This document shows positions 50,531-59,468 of a stretch of DNA of 64,000 nucleotides, in pieces. The DNA lies in contig NZ_AP022608.1 in NCBI RefSeq assembly GCF_010728925.1, positions 3,658,001 to 3,722,000 of the forward strand, read 5' to 3'. A program made the position numbers and the translations under genes. Origin of the DNA: Mycolicibacterium gadium (GTDB taxonomy: Bacteria > Actinomycetota > Actinomycetes > Mycobacteriales > Mycobacteriaceae). Numbering within the stretch: position 1 is the stretch's first letter; the number at the start of each line of letters is the position of its first letter. Below the pieces are notes generated by a model. The model saw nothing but the letters and a program-made list of their open reading frames with translations. It did no database searches and had not been told where the DNA came from.

Positions 50531-52183
50531 CTAGGATGTGCTGCCCGCGTGCTTGGCGTGTGCGTCGTCGGCGGGCCGCTCCTCGGTGGTGTCCTTCGCC
50601 CACCGGTAGTCGGGCTTTCCGGCGGGCGTGCGGTGGATCTCGTCGACCCACCAAACCTTGCGCGGCACTTTGTAACCCGCGATCTCATTCCGGACGAAGG
50701 TGTCGAGTTCGGCCAGCGTCGGGTTGGTGCCTTCGCGGCGGTGGATGACGGCGGCCACGCAGTTGCCGTACCGCTCGTCGGGCACGCCGACTACCAACGC
50801 GTCGAAGACGTCGGGGTGGCCCTTGAGTGCGGCCTCGACTTCTTCGGGGTAGATCTTCTCGCCACCGCTGTTGATGGACTGCGAACCGCGGCCGAGCATC
50901 GTCACCGAGCCGTCCGCATCGACCTCGGCGTAGTCACCCGGAATCGCATAGCGCACACCGTTGAACGTCTTGAACGTCTCGGCAGTCTTCTTCTCGTCCT
51001 TGTAGTAACCGACCGGGATGTTGCCCTTCTTGGCGATCATTCCGCGCACCCCGGAGCCCGGCTTGACCTCGTTGCCGTCCTCGTCGAGAACGACGGTGCG
51101 ATGGTCGATCGTCACGCGCGGTCCGCCGGTGTGCGACTGGCCCTTCGCCACGATGCTGGTGCCGCCGAAGCCGGTTTCCGAGGAACCGATCGAGTCGGTG
51201 ATCACCCGGTTGGGCAGCAGCTCGAGGAACTTCTCCTTGATGCTCGTCGAGAACAGCGCGGCCGTGCTGGCGAGCAGGAACAGCGACGACAGGTCGGGCT
51301 CGCGGCCCTCGTCGTGCAGTTTGGTCAACGCGTCCAGCAGCGGGCGCGCCATCGCGTCGCCGGTGAAGAACAGCAGGTTCACCTTGTGCTTCTCGATGGT
51401 CTCCCAAACCTCGTCGGCATCGAACTCCGGTGCGAGCACGGTGGTTTGACCCGAGAAGATCGACATCCAGGTGGCCGACTGGGTGGACCCGTGGATCATC
51501 GGCGGGATCGGGTAGCGGATCATCGGCGGGTTCTCCGCGGCGGCCTTGGCCAGGTCGTACTCATCCTTGACGAACTCGCCGGTCGCAAAGTCGGTGCCGC
51601 CGAACAGCACCCGATAAATGTCCTCGTGGCGCCACATCACGCCCTTGGGGAAGCCGGTGGTGCCGCCGGTGTAGAGCAGGTAGATGTCGTCGGCGCTGCG
51701 CTCACCGAAATCGCGCTCGGGCGAGCCCTGCTCCAGCGCCGAGTAGAACTCGACACCGCCGTAACGCTGATAGTCGTCGTCGCTGCCGTCCTCGACCGAA
51801 AGGATGGTCTTGACGGCGGGTGTCTCGGGCAGCACGTTGGCGACGCGGTCGGCGTAGCGGCGCTCGTGCACCAGCGCGACCATGTCCGAGTTGTCGAACA
51901 GGTACTTCAGCTCGCCCTCGACGTAGCGGAAGTTGACGTTGACCAGAATCGCGCCCGCCTTGACGATGCCCAGCATCGCGATGACGATTTCGATGCGATT
52001 GCGGCAGTACAGCCCGACCTTGTCGTCCTTCTTCACGCCTTGGTCGAGGAGGTAGTGGGCCAAACGGTTGGCCTTATCCTCCAATTCGGCGTAGGTCAGC
52101 TGTACGTCACCGGAAATGAGGGCGACACGGTCTGGCACGGCGTCGATGGCGTGCTCGGCAAGATCGGCAATGTTCAGGGCCAC
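50531..52183 (-). CDS. fadD19: Steroid side-chain acyl-CoA synthetase FadD19
   Basis: A 550-residue AMP-forming synthetase. M. tuberculosis FadD19 activates C27 steroid acids (cholestenoate), and in Rhodococcus it is needed for C24-branched phytosterols. Motifs are LYTGGTTGFPKGVMWRHED, TDSIGSSETGFGG, IPGDYAEVDADGSVTMLGRG, SINSGGEKIYPEEVEAALKG and the final catalytic Lys in HRTPAGKPDYRW. It is divergent from echA19 with a KstR box between. A very long antisense frame covers it but has no protein-like content. Confidence 0.95.
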   Translation of the reverse strand: MALNIADLAEHAIDAVPDRVALISGDVQLTYAELEDKANRLAHYLLDQGVKKDDKVGLYCRNRIEIVIAMLGIVKAGAILVNVNFRYVEGELKYLFDNSDMVALVHERRYADRVANVLPETPAVKTILSVEDGSDDDYQRYGGVEFYSALEQGSPERDFGERSADDIYLLYTGGTTGFPKGVMWRHEDIYRVLFGGTDFATGEFVKDEYDLAKAAAENPPMIRYPIPPMIHGSTQSATWMSIFSGQTTVLAPEFDADEVWETIEKHKVNLLFFTGDAMARPLLDALTKLHDEGREPDLSSLFLLASTAALFSTSIKEKFLELLPNRVITDSIGSSETGFGGTSIVAKGQSHTGGPRVTIDHRTVVLDEDGNEVKPGSGVRGMIAKKGNIPVGYYKDEKKTAETFKTFNGVRYAIPGDYAEVDADGSVTMLGRGSQSINSGGEKIYPEEVEAALKGHPDVFDALVVGVPDERYGNCVAAVIHRREGTNPTLAELDTFVRNEIAGYKVPRKVWWVDEIHRTPAGKPDYRWAKDTTEERPADDAHAKHAGSTS

Positions 52184-52193
52184 AGCACTAAAC

Positions 52194-52207
52194 TAGAACG
52201 TGTTACA
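52194..52207. promoter_or_regulatory. KstR-type operator, fadD19 / echA19 divergent promoter
   Basis: TAGAACGTGTTACA is identical to the box at 43618. It is 10 bases before the fadD19 start and 46 bases before the echA19 start. Confidence 0.82.
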
Positions 52208-52253
52208 TTTCCAGACAAGTCTGTGGCATCGACGCTGGAAGGCGGACTAGTTC

Positions 52254-53060
52254 GTGAGCGACGAAGGAAAACCGGAAAATGGCGCCGACGCCCTCATTGA
52301 GCAGCGCGGACACACCTTGATCGTCACCATGAACCGGCCGGAGAAGCGCAATGCACTTTCCACCGAGATGATGTCGATCATGGTGGACGCGTGGGACCGC
52401 GTCGACGAAGATCCAGAGATACGCACCTGCATCCTCACCGGTGCCGGCGGCTATTTCTGCGCGGGCATGGACTTGAAGAAAGCCGATCAGCAGTCGCCCG
52501 GCGACAGCTTCAAGGGCGGCTTCGATCCGACGCGCATCGACGCACTGCTCAAGGGCCGTCGCTTGACCAAGCCGCTGATCGCTGCCGTCGAGGGCCCGGC
52601 CATCGCGGGTGGCACCGAGATCCTGCAGGGCACTGACATCCGCGTCGCGGGTGAGAGCGCCAAATTCGGTGTTTCGGAGGCGAAATGGAGCCTGTATCCG
52701 ATGGGCGGCTCCGCGGTCCGACTGGTCCGCCAGATCCCCTACACGATTGCCTGCGACATCTTGCTGACCGGCCGCCACCTGACCGCCGCCGAGGCCAAAG
52801 AGATCGGTCTGATCGGCTATGTCGTGCCCGACGGCTCGGCACTGGACAAGGCGTTGGAGATCGCCGAGGTGATCAACAACAACGGTCCGCTCGCGGTTCA
52901 GGCGATCCTGAAGACCATTCGCGAGACCGAAGGCATGCACGAGAACGACGCCTTCAAGCCGGACACCCAGAACGGCATTCCGGTGTTCCTGTCCGAGGAC
53001 TCCAAGGAGGGGCCGAAGGCGTTCCTGGAGAAGCGCAAGCCCAACTTCCAGATGAAGTAG
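52254..53060 (+). CDS. echA19: Enoyl-CoA hydratase EchA19
   Basis: A 268-residue crotonase. It hydrates the side-chain enoyl-CoA of steroids (3-oxo-chol-4,22-diene-24-oyl-CoA-type substrates in M. tuberculosis). Oxyanion-hole motifs are [15 protein letters not shown] and [14 protein letters not shown], with E122 and E142 at the catalytic positions. The sequence is very close to M. tuberculosis EchA19 from residue 11 on. The start is the GTG at 52254. It ends 51 bases before the convergent cyp142. Confidence 0.94.
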   Translation: MSDEGKPENGADALIEQRGHTLIVTMNRPEKRNALSTEMMSIMVDAWDRVDEDPEIRTCILTGAGGYFCAGMDLKKADQQSPGDSFKGGFDPTRIDALLKGRRLTKPLIAAVEGPAIAGGTEILQGTDIRVAGESAKFGVSEAKWSLYPMGGSAVRLVRQIPYTIACDILLTGRHLTAAEAKEIGLIGYVVPDGSALDKALEIAEVINNNGPLAVQAILKTIRETEGMHENDAFKPDTQNGIPVFLSEDSKEGPKAFLEKRKPNFQMK

Positions 53061-53061
53061 T

Positions 53062-53110
53062 GATTTCGGTGCGCATACAGCCGCTGAGCGATCGTAGGCG
53101 CACCCAAATC
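53062..53110. repeat. Intergenic hairpin between echA19 and cyp142, likely bidirectional terminator
   Basis: GATTTCGGTGCGC (53062-53074) pairs with GCGCACCCAAATC (53098-53110) at 12 of 13 positions around a 23-base loop. It fills the whole gap between the two convergent stop codons. The GATTTCGGTGC / GCACCnAAATC arm type seems familiar as a common palindromic intergenic element in fast-growing mycobacteria, but I cannot verify copy number. Confidence 0.65.
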
Positions 53111-53111
53111 G

Positions 53112-54326
53112 CTACGTCAGCAGCGGCTTCGTCGGGGTGAACGTCACCGGCATCGACTCGAGGCCGCTGACGAAGTTAGCTGGCCGCAACGGCAGCACGG
53201 CGTCGGACGCCAACTGGAGATCGGGCAGCCTCTCCAGGACCGCGCCGATCATGTTGATGAGCTCGATTCGGGCCAACTGATTACCCAGACAGAAGTGCGT
53301 GCCGAAGCCAAATGCCAAATGGCTGTTCGGATCTCGCTGAATGTTGAATTTCTCGGGGTCGCCGAACTGGGCCTCGTCGAAGTTCGCCGACTCGAACATC
53401 AGCAGCATTTTCTCGCCCTTGCGCAGCTGCGCTCCGTGAAACTCGGTGTCGGCGGTGATCGTGCGCGCCATGTTCTTCAACGGTGAGGTCCAGCGCAGCA
53501 TCTCCTCGATCGCGAGGGGGATCTTGTCGGGGTTGTTCTGCAACAGCTCCCACTGCTCGGGGTGGCGGATGAGCTGTTCGATTCCACCGGAGATCGTGTG
53601 GCGTGTGGTCTCGTCGCCGCCCACGAGGATCAGCAGGGTCTCCTGCAGGATGTCGTCGTTGGACAACCGCTGACCGTCGACCTCCGCGTGCACCAGCACG
53701 CTGATCAGGTCTTCGGTCGGCTCCGCTCGACGCTGTTCGATCTTGTTCATGGTGTACTCGTTGTAAGCCATGAAGGCATCCAAGGTGACCTGCATATCGG
53801 CCTCGGACACAGTGGAACTCAGGCCTTCCATCATGTCGTCAGACCACTTGAGGAACAGCTCTCGCTCTTCGGGAAGCACGCCGAGCATGTCGCCGATCAC
53901 CGCCATCGGCAGCGGCGCGGCAATGTCTCTGACGAAGTCGCACTCACCCTGCTCACAGACCCGATCGATGAGATAGTCACACAGCGAGCTGATCGAATCG
54001 CCTTGAACCTTCAACCGCTTCCGCGTGAAGCCCGCATTGACGAGCTTGCGGCGCAACAGATGTTCCGGATCGTCCATGTCGATCATCATCGGCAGCGCGT
54101 CTTGATCGGGACGGATACCGCCGGCGTTCGAGAACAGCTCGGGGTTTCGCTCCGCGTCGATCACGGCCTCGTACGTTGTGGCCGCGGCCAATCCGTTGCG
54201 GTCCCGGAACACGGGCTCGTTGGCCCGCATCCACTTGTACGCCTCGCGGGATGCAGGCCGGTCGGCATAGAACCCGCCATCGGCAAGGTCTACGTCCGGC
54301 TTCGTGAATACTGTCGGCGCCGCCAT
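53112..54326 (-). CDS. cyp142: Cytochrome P450 CYP142
   Basis: A 404-residue P450 that hydroxylates the terminal C26/C27 of cholesterol and cholestenone and oxidises it to the acid, ready for FadD19. The sequence closely follows M. tuberculosis CYP142A1. It has the I-helix VGGDETTRHT (237-242), ExxR at E275-R278 and the heme loop FGFGTHFCLGNQLARIE with C346. Only 3 bases separate it from the upstream acetoacetate-decarboxylase-like gene, so they form one operon. FdxD is a plausible electron donor. Confidence 0.95.
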   Translation of the reverse strand: MAAPTVFTKPDVDLADGGFYADRPASREAYKWMRANEPVFRDRNGLAAATTYEAVIDAERNPELFSNAGGIRPDQDALPMMIDMDDPEHLLRRKLVNAGFTRKRLKVQGDSISSLCDYLIDRVCEQGECDFVRDIAAPLPMAVIGDMLGVLPEERELFLKWSDDMMEGLSSTVSEADMQVTLDAFMAYNEYTMNKIEQRRAEPTEDLISVLVHAEVDGQRLSNDDILQETLLILVGGDETTRHTISGGIEQLIRHPEQWELLQNNPDKIPLAIEEMLRWTSPLKNMARTITADTEFHGAQLRKGEKMLLMFESANFDEAQFGDPEKFNIQRDPNSHLAFGFGTHFCLGNQLARIELINMIGAVLERLPDLQLASDAVLPLRPANFVSGLESMPVTFTPTKPLLT

Positions 54327-54329
54327 GTT

Positions 54330-55043
54330 TCAAACCTCCTGCGCGTCTGCGAACGACATCGCCACGTTGCCTGCCGAACCGGAGACCATCGCGCGTTTGG
54401 GGAAGCCTAGCGAGGCCAATTCTTTCGCGTAGGGATGTTCGCCGAGCCGAACCTTTGCACCGCCGGGCCGGTAGCGAACGTCGGTTGACCTCATCACCCC
54501 GATGGTCTCGCGTAGCACGCCATCGCGATAGGCGTACGTCGGCGGATCTTGCGGCTTCGAGGTGAATGCTGCCGGCACGCGAAGCCCCGGCCGGAAGTCC
54601 ATGCCGACCGCGAACTGGCCGTCGATCGTCACATCGAACGAGTACGAATGGCCGTCGCGGATCGTGAAGTCGGCCATCACCTTTGGATAGCCCCAGATCT
54701 TCGTCCCGGCTTCGAGCGTGAATTCCTGGTCGACGGGAAGGTGGTGGATGAATGCACCTGCGGACTGCAGGGCCCGCATCCCCTTCGCATCGGTCCCCGG
54801 TGGGTTGACCATCACGTTTGTGCCGTACTCGTAATACTGACCGAGATCGCCGTCGATGTAATGCATCAGCATCAGCGCGACTATCGCTCTGCCCGGCAAG
54901 TATTGGCACACCTGCAAACCGCTGTAGTCGATCATCGCCTGGGCGGCGTCGGCGTCCACCGGGAACATCGCCATGTGCTGAGTCGCTTTGCGGACATTGA
55001 CCGGCATGGTGAGCACGGTGCCCGCGATGGTGTGCTGGCTCAT
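54330..55043 (-). CDS. Acetoacetate decarboxylase-like protein (Rv3519-like)
   Basis: A 237-residue protein of the acetoacetate decarboxylase fold. Visible motifs are PVNVRKATQHMAMFPVDADA, YEYGTNVMVNPPGTDAKGMR, IWGYPKVMADFTIRDG and SGSAGNVAMSFADAQE. The Lys in WGYPK sits where the family has its Schiff-base lysine, so catalysis is possible. By position and content it matches Rv3519. Its role in sterol breakdown is not established. A degenerate KstR-like site stands 10 bases before the start. Confidence 0.87.
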   Translation of the reverse strand: MSQHTIAGTVLTMPVNVRKATQHMAMFPVDADAAQAMIDYSGLQVCQYLPGRAIVALMLMHYIDGDLGQYYEYGTNVMVNPPGTDAKGMRALQSAGAFIHHLPVDQEFTLEAGTKIWGYPKVMADFTIRDGHSYSFDVTIDGQFAVGMDFRPGLRVPAAFTSKPQDPPTYAYRDGVLRETIGVMRSTDVRYRPGGAKVRLGEHPYAKELASLGFPKRAMVSGSAGNVAMSFADAQEV

Positions 55044-55053
55044 CGGGTCAATC

Positions 55054-55067
55054 TAGAACGCCGACTA
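55054..55067. promoter_or_regulatory. Degenerate KstR-like half-palindrome
   Basis: TAGAACGCCGACTA has one perfect arm (TAGAAC) and a poor second arm. It is 10 bases before the start of the acetoacetate-decarboxylase-like gene. It may be a weak KstR site or a leftover. Confidence 0.4.
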
Positions 55068-55121
55068 GACAACTAGCAAGGAAGTGTCTACCGAGTTGGA
55101 TTGGCGGCTCGCCTCCGAGCT

Positions 55122-56153
55122 TCAGACCTGTGCGGCAAGATCCTTGATCTGCTCGACGGAGCGCGCACCGACGACCATCATCGTCACGCCGGCGGCCTCC
55201 CACGCCTTGATCTGTTCCTGCACGTAGGCGAGGTCACCCACGATCGCCGAATCGTCGACGAGCTCGTCCGGGATGATCTTCGCCGCCTCGTCCTTGCGAT
55301 CGGAACGGAACAGCTTCGTGACGTCGTCGACCACCTCCGCGTACCCCATGCGGCGGTAGACGTCGGCGTGGAAGTTGGTGTCCTCAGCGCCCATCCCGCC
55401 CATGTAGAGCGCCAGGTGGGGCTTCATCAACTCCATGATCTCGGCGCGATCGTCGGTGACGACGACCTGTGCGGTCGCGCAGATCTCGAACGTCTCGCGG
55501 GTGCGCCGCGCGCCGGGACGCGCGAAACCCTCGTCGAGCCACTCGTTGTACATGCCGGCGATCCGTGGCGAGTAGAAGATGGGCAGCCAGCCGTCACAGA
55601 TCTCGGCGGCCAGGGCGACGTTCTTGGGCCCCTCGGCGCCCAGCATCACCGGGATGTCGGCGCGCAGCGGGTGGGTGATCGGCTTCAGGTTCTTGCCGAG
55701 CCCGGTGGTGCCCTCGCCGGTCAACGGCAGCGGGTAGTGCGGGCCGTCGCTGTGTACCGGTGCCTCGCGGGCCCAGACCTGACGCAGGATGTCGATGTAC
55801 TCGCGGGTGCGGGCCAGCGGCTTGGGGAACTTGGCGCCGTACCAACCCTCGACCACCTGCGGCCCCGACACCCCGAGACCGAGGATGTGCCTGCCACCGG
55901 AGAGGTGGTCGAGCGTCAGCGCAGCCATCGCGCACGCCGTCGGCGTCCGCGCCGACAACTGGATCACCGATGTGCCGAGCCGCATCTTCGTGGTTTCGCG
56001 CCCCCACCAGGCCAACGGCGTGTAGGCGTCCGAACCCCATGCCTCGGCGGTAAAGACAGTGTCGAAGCCGGCCTCCTCGGCCGCGGCCACGAGTTCGGCG
56101 TGGTTCTCCGGCGGCTGCGCGCCCCAATAACCCAACTGCAAACCCAGCTTCAT
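55122..56153 (-). CDS. LLM-class F420-dependent oxidoreductase (Rv3520c-like)
   Basis: A 343-residue TIM-barrel oxidoreductase, probably F420-dependent. The start is the ATG at 56153 (MKLGLQLGYWGAQPPENHAE). Other features are AEEAGFDTVFTAEAWGSDAY, LGTSVIQLSARTPTACAMAA, GRHILGLGVSGPQVVEGWYG and ADIPVMLGAEGPKNVALAAE. It is divergent from the DUF35 gene, with a perfect KstR palindrome between. The likely task is reduction or oxidation of a sterol side-chain intermediate, unproven. Confidence 0.92.
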   Translation of the reverse strand: MKLGLQLGYWGAQPPENHAELVAAAEEAGFDTVFTAEAWGSDAYTPLAWWGRETTKMRLGTSVIQLSARTPTACAMAALTLDHLSGGRHILGLGVSGPQVVEGWYGAKFPKPLARTREYIDILRQVWAREAPVHSDGPHYPLPLTGEGTTGLGKNLKPITHPLRADIPVMLGAEGPKNVALAAEICDGWLPIFYSPRIAGMYNEWLDEGFARPGARRTRETFEICATAQVVVTDDRAEIMELMKPHLALYMGGMGAEDTNFHADVYRRMGYAEVVDDVTKLFRSDRKDEAAKIIPDELVDDSAIVGDLAYVQEQIKAWEAAGVTMMVVGARSVEQIKDLAAQV

Positions 56154-56188
56154 TAGCGAGCCTCCAGACCCATGGTTGAAACTATTAT

Positions 56189-56202
56189 TAGAACCTGTTC
56201 TA
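56189..56202. promoter_or_regulatory. KstR-type operator, LLM / DUF35 divergent promoter
   Basis: TAGAACCTGTTCTA has perfect arms. It is 35 bases before the LLM start and 9 bases before the GTG chosen for the DUF35 gene, so the DUF35-ltp4-ltp3 transcript may be nearly leaderless. Confidence 0.88.
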
Positions 56203-56211
56203 CTCGATGCC

Positions 56212-57216
56212 GTGACCACAGGCCAAAGCAGCCCGGTGCAGATCGACAAGCATGAGCGGCCTCTCTCGGCTCCGCTGAAGCTCTCATTCGACTACACCCG
56301 TTCAGTCGGACCACTCCTGTCCCAGTTCTTCACCGCCCTGCGGGAGCGACGGATCGTCGGCGTACGCGGTTCGGACGGGCGGGTGCACGTGCCGCCTGCT
56401 GAGTATGACCCCGTGACGTACGAGCCCCTGACCGAGGTCGTGCCGGTGAGCAGCGTCGGAACGGTCATGTCTTGGACCTGGCAGTCGACGCCGCTGGAGG
56501 GCCAGCCGCTGGACAAGCCGTTCGCGTGGGCGCTGATCAAGCTCGACGGCGCCGACACCCCGCTGCTGCACGCGGTGGACGCCGGGTCATCGGACGCGAT
56601 CAGCACCGGGACCAGGGTGCATGCGCACTGGATAGACGAACCGGTCGGCGCGATCACCGACATCGCGCACTTCCTGCCCGGCGAAGACGCGGAGCCCGAA
56701 GGCCAGCCCGACGATCGCGAACCGGTCAAGATCCAGGTGTCGCCGTCGATGATCGAGATCCAGCACACCGCCTCGCTGCCCGAGAGCAGGTTCCTGCGTG
56801 CGCTCGAGGAAGGCAAGCTGCTCGCGGCGCGGACCAGGAGCGGACGCGGCGATAAGCCAGGCCCGGTGTACTTCCCGCCGAAGGAGGCCGATCCGGCCAC
56901 CGGCCTGGAACTCGACGAGTTCCTCGAACTCGACGACAAGGGAACCGTCACCACCTTCGCCATCATCAACATCCCGTTCCCCGGACAGCGCATAAAGCCG
57001 CCCTACGTCGCGGCGTACGTGCTTCTCGACGGCGCCGACATCCCGTTCCTGCATCTGGTCACCGAGATCGACCCGGCGGACGTCCGGATGGGCATGCGGG
57101 TGCAAGCCGTGTGGAAGCCCCGCGAGGAGTGGGGTCTGGGCATCGACAACATCGACTACTTCCGGCCGACGGGTGAGCCCGACGCCGACTACGACACCTA
57201 CAAGCACCACCTGTAA
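56212..57216 (+). CDS. DUF35/OB-fold protein, partner of Ltp4/Ltp3 (Rv3521-like)
   Basis: A protein of about 334 residues made of two similar halves, each with a rubredoxin-like/OB-fold acyl-CoA-associated unit. Half 1 has FFTALRERRIVGVRGSDGRVHVPPAEYDP, and half 2 has FLRALEEGKLLAARTRSGRGDKPGPVYFPP, each quoted here only by position near residues 35-65 and 195-225. The zinc Cys residues typical of DUF35 are replaced. Proteins of this type bind thiolase-like Ltp proteins and form retro-aldolases with them. The GTG at 56212 is used; GTG 56236 is possible, and the TTG at 56176 would place the operator in the coding region. Confidence 0.85.
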   Translation: MTTGQSSPVQIDKHERPLSAPLKLSFDYTRSVGPLLSQFFTALRERRIVGVRGSDGRVHVPPAEYDPVTYEPLTEVVPVSSVGTVMSWTWQSTPLEGQPLDKPFAWALIKLDGADTPLLHAVDAGSSDAISTGTRVHAHWIDEPVGAITDIAHFLPGEDAEPEGQPDDREPVKIQVSPSMIEIQHTASLPESRFLRALEEGKLLAARTRSGRGDKPGPVYFPPKEADPATGLELDEFLELDDKGTVTTFAIINIPFPGQRIKPPYVAAYVLLDGADIPFLHLVTEIDPADVRMGMRVQAVWKPREEWGLGIDNIDYFRPTGEPDADYDTYKHHL

Positions 57217-57226
57217 AGGCACATTC

Positions 57227-58285
57227 ATGACTGACATTGCAGTGGTGGGCTTCGCGCACGCACCCCACGTCCGCCGTACCGACGGCACCACCAACGGCGT
57301 CGAGATGTTGATGCCGTGCTTCCGCGAGCTGTACGACGAGCTGGGCCTGCAGCAGACCGACATCGGCTTCTGGTGCTCGGGATCCTCGGATTACCTTGCC
57401 GGCCGGGCCTTCTCGTTCATCTCGGCGATCGACTCGATCGGCGCGGTTCCACCGATCAACGAGAGCCACGTCGAAATGGACGCAGCCTGGGCGCTGTACG
57501 AGGCCTACATCAAGTTGCTCACCGGTCAGGTCGAAACCGCATTGGTCTATGGGTTCGGCAAGTCGTCGGCGGGCACGCTGCGTCGCGTTCTGGCATTGCA
57601 GACCGATCCCTACACCGTCGCGCCACTATGGCCGGACTCGGTGTCGATGGCGGGTCTGCAGGCCCGGGCGGGCCTGGACGCCGGCAAATGGACCGTCGAG
57701 CAGATGGCTCAGGTGGCGCTGGATTCCTACGCCGCCGGCGGACGTACCGACAAAGAAGAGGTCACCGGAAGCGTCGACGAGCTGCTGTCCCGGCCGTACT
57801 TCGCCGATCCACTGCGGCGCCATGACATCGCCCCGATCACCGACGGCGCGTCGGCGATCGTGCTCGCAGCGGGCGACAGGGCGCGCGAGCTTCGTGAAAA
57901 CCCGGCCTGGATAACCGGTTTCGAGCACCGCATCGAGACCCCGATCCTGGGCGCGCGCGACCTCACCACCTCGCCGTCGACCGCGGCGTCGGCCAAGGTC
58001 GCGACGAACGGGGATGCCGGTTCGATCGACGTCGCTGAGCTCTACGCACCATTCACCCACCAGCAGCTGATCCTCAAAGAAGCGATCGGGCTGACGGACA
58101 AGACGAAGGTCAACCCCTCGGGTGGCGCACTGGCGGCCAACCCGATGTTCTCGGCCGGACTGGAGCGCATCGGCTTCGCCGCGCAGCACATCTTCGACGG
58201 TTCCGCGCAGCGGGTACTCGCGCATGCCACGAGCGGCCCTGCGCTGCAACAGAATCTCGTCGCCGTTCTGGAAGGGAAGAACTGA
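57227..58285 (+). CDS. ltp4: Thiolase-like lipid-transfer protein Ltp4 (Rv3522-like)
   Basis: A 352-residue SCP-x/thiolase-fold protein. It starts MTDIAVVGFAHAPHVRRTDG. It contains the conserved HVEMDAAWALYEAYIKLLTG and SVDVAELYAPFTHQQLIL-type (here SIDVAELYAPFTHQQLIL) segments, and NPSGGALAANPMFSAGLERI near the end. The nucleophilic Cys of true thiolases is absent from the expected loop, which agrees with an aldolase rather than a thiolase role. Ltp3 and Ltp4 are required in Rhodococcus for C24-branched phytosterol side chains. The ATG follows the DUF35 stop after 10 bases. Confidence 0.9.
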   Translation: MTDIAVVGFAHAPHVRRTDGTTNGVEMLMPCFRELYDELGLQQTDIGFWCSGSSDYLAGRAFSFISAIDSIGAVPPINESHVEMDAAWALYEAYIKLLTGQVETALVYGFGKSSAGTLRRVLALQTDPYTVAPLWPDSVSMAGLQARAGLDAGKWTVEQMAQVALDSYAAGGRTDKEEVTGSVDELLSRPYFADPLRRHDIAPITDGASAIVLAAGDRARELRENPAWITGFEHRIETPILGARDLTTSPSTAASAKVATNGDAGSIDVAELYAPFTHQQLILKEAIGLTDKTKVNPSGGALAANPMFSAGLERIGFAAQHIFDGSAQRVLAHATSGPALQQNLVAVLEGKN

Positions 58286-58286
58286 A

Positions 58287-59468
58287 GTGGCTGGCGCACC
58301 TCAAAAGAACTTAGCTGCGGTGCTGGGCACCGGGCAGACGAAGTACGTCGCCAAGCGCCACGACGTGTCGATGAACGGCCTGGTTCGCGAGGCCATCGAC
58401 AGGGCGCTCGAGGACGCCGGCTCGACGTTCGACGACATCGACGCCGTGGTGGTCGGCAAGGCGCCCGACTTCTTCGAGGGCGTGATGATGCCGGAGCTGT
58501 TCATGGCCGACGCCACCGGCGCCACGAACAAGCCGCTCATCCGTGTACACACGGCCGGCTCGGTGGGTGGCTCGACCGCGATCGTCGCCGCCAGCCTCGT
58601 GCAGTCGGGCAAGTACAAGCGCGTGCTGACGATGGCGTGGGAGAAGCAGTCCGAGTCGAACGCCATGTGGGCGTTGAGCATCCCGGTACCGTTTACCAAG
58701 CCGGTCGGTGCGGGCGCCGGCGGCTATTTCGCGCCGCACATCCGCGCCTACATCCGTCGCTCGGGTGCACCGAGCCACATCGGTGCGATCGTTGCGGTCA
58801 AGGATCGGCGCAACGGCGCCAAGAACCCGCTGGCTCATCTGCACCAACCCGACATCACGGTCGAGAAGGTGATGGAGTCCCCGATGCTGTGGGACCCGAT
58901 CCGCTACGACGAGACCTGTCCCTCGTCCGACGGCGCCGCGGCCATGGTGATCGGCAACGAGGAAGCAGCGGAAGCGCATCTCGCCAACGGTCACCCGGTC
59001 GCATGGATTCATGCCACGTCGCTGCGCACCGAACCGCTTGCCTACGCGGGCCGCGACCAGGTCAACCCGCAGGCCAGCCGGGACGCCGCGGCCGCCCTCT
59101 GGAAAGCGGCGGGCATCAAGAGCCCAATCGATGAGATCGATGCCGCCGAGGTCTACGTGCCGTTCTCCTGGTACGAGCCGATGTGGTTGGAGAGCCTCGG
59201 GTTTGCCCCGGAAGGCGAGGGGTGGAAGCTCACCGAGGCGGGCGAAACCGAGATCACCGGCCGCATTCCGCTCAACGCCTCCGGCGGTGTGCTGTCGTCG
59301 AATCCGATCGGCGCCTCCGGGATGATCCGGTTCGCCGAGTCGGCGATCCAGGTGATGGGCAAGGGCGGCGACCATCAGGTCCCCGGTGCTCGCAAAGCGC
59401 TGGGCCACGCGTATGGCGGTGGCGCGCAGTACTACTCGATGTGGGTCGTGGGAGCTGACAAACCGTGA
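58287..59468 (+). CDS. ltp3: Thiolase-like lipid-transfer protein Ltp3 (Rv3523-like)
   Basis: A 393-residue thiolase-fold protein, probably the second half of the Ltp4 complex. Motifs are AAVLGTGQTKYVAKRHDVSM, VHTAGSVGGSTAIVAASLV, DETCPSSDGAAAMVIGNEEA, AAEVYVPFSWYEPMWLESLG and NASGGVLSSNPIGASGMIRF. The GTG at 58287 starts one base after the ltp4 stop. As in Ltp4, the active-site Cys of thiolases is replaced (HTAGSVGG). The stop overlaps the GTG of the next gene. Confidence 0.9.
   Translation: MAGAPQKNLAAVLGTGQTKYVAKRHDVSMNGLVREAIDRALEDAGSTFDDIDAVVVGKAPDFFEGVMMPELFMADATGATNKPLIRVHTAGSVGGSTAIVAASLVQSGKYKRVLTMAWEKQSESNAMWALSIPVPFTKPVGAGAGGYFAPHIRAYIRRSGAPSHIGAIVAVKDRRNGAKNPLAHLHQPDITVEKVMESPMLWDPIRYDETCPSSDGAAAMVIGNEEAAEAHLANGHPVAWIHATSLRTEPLAYAGRDQVNPQASRDAAAALWKAAGIKSPIDEIDAAEVYVPFSWYEPMWLESLGFAPEGEGWKLTEAGETEITGRIPLNASGGVLSSNPIGASGMIRFAESAIQVMGKGGDHQVPGARKALGHAYGGGAQYYSMWVVGADKP

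Noticed and set aside
50096-52300. 734-codon plus-strand frame
   Set aside because: Antisense to fadD19 and part of the nitronate monooxygenase gene; no recognisable motif, Val/Asp/Arg/His-rich composition typical of antisense frames.
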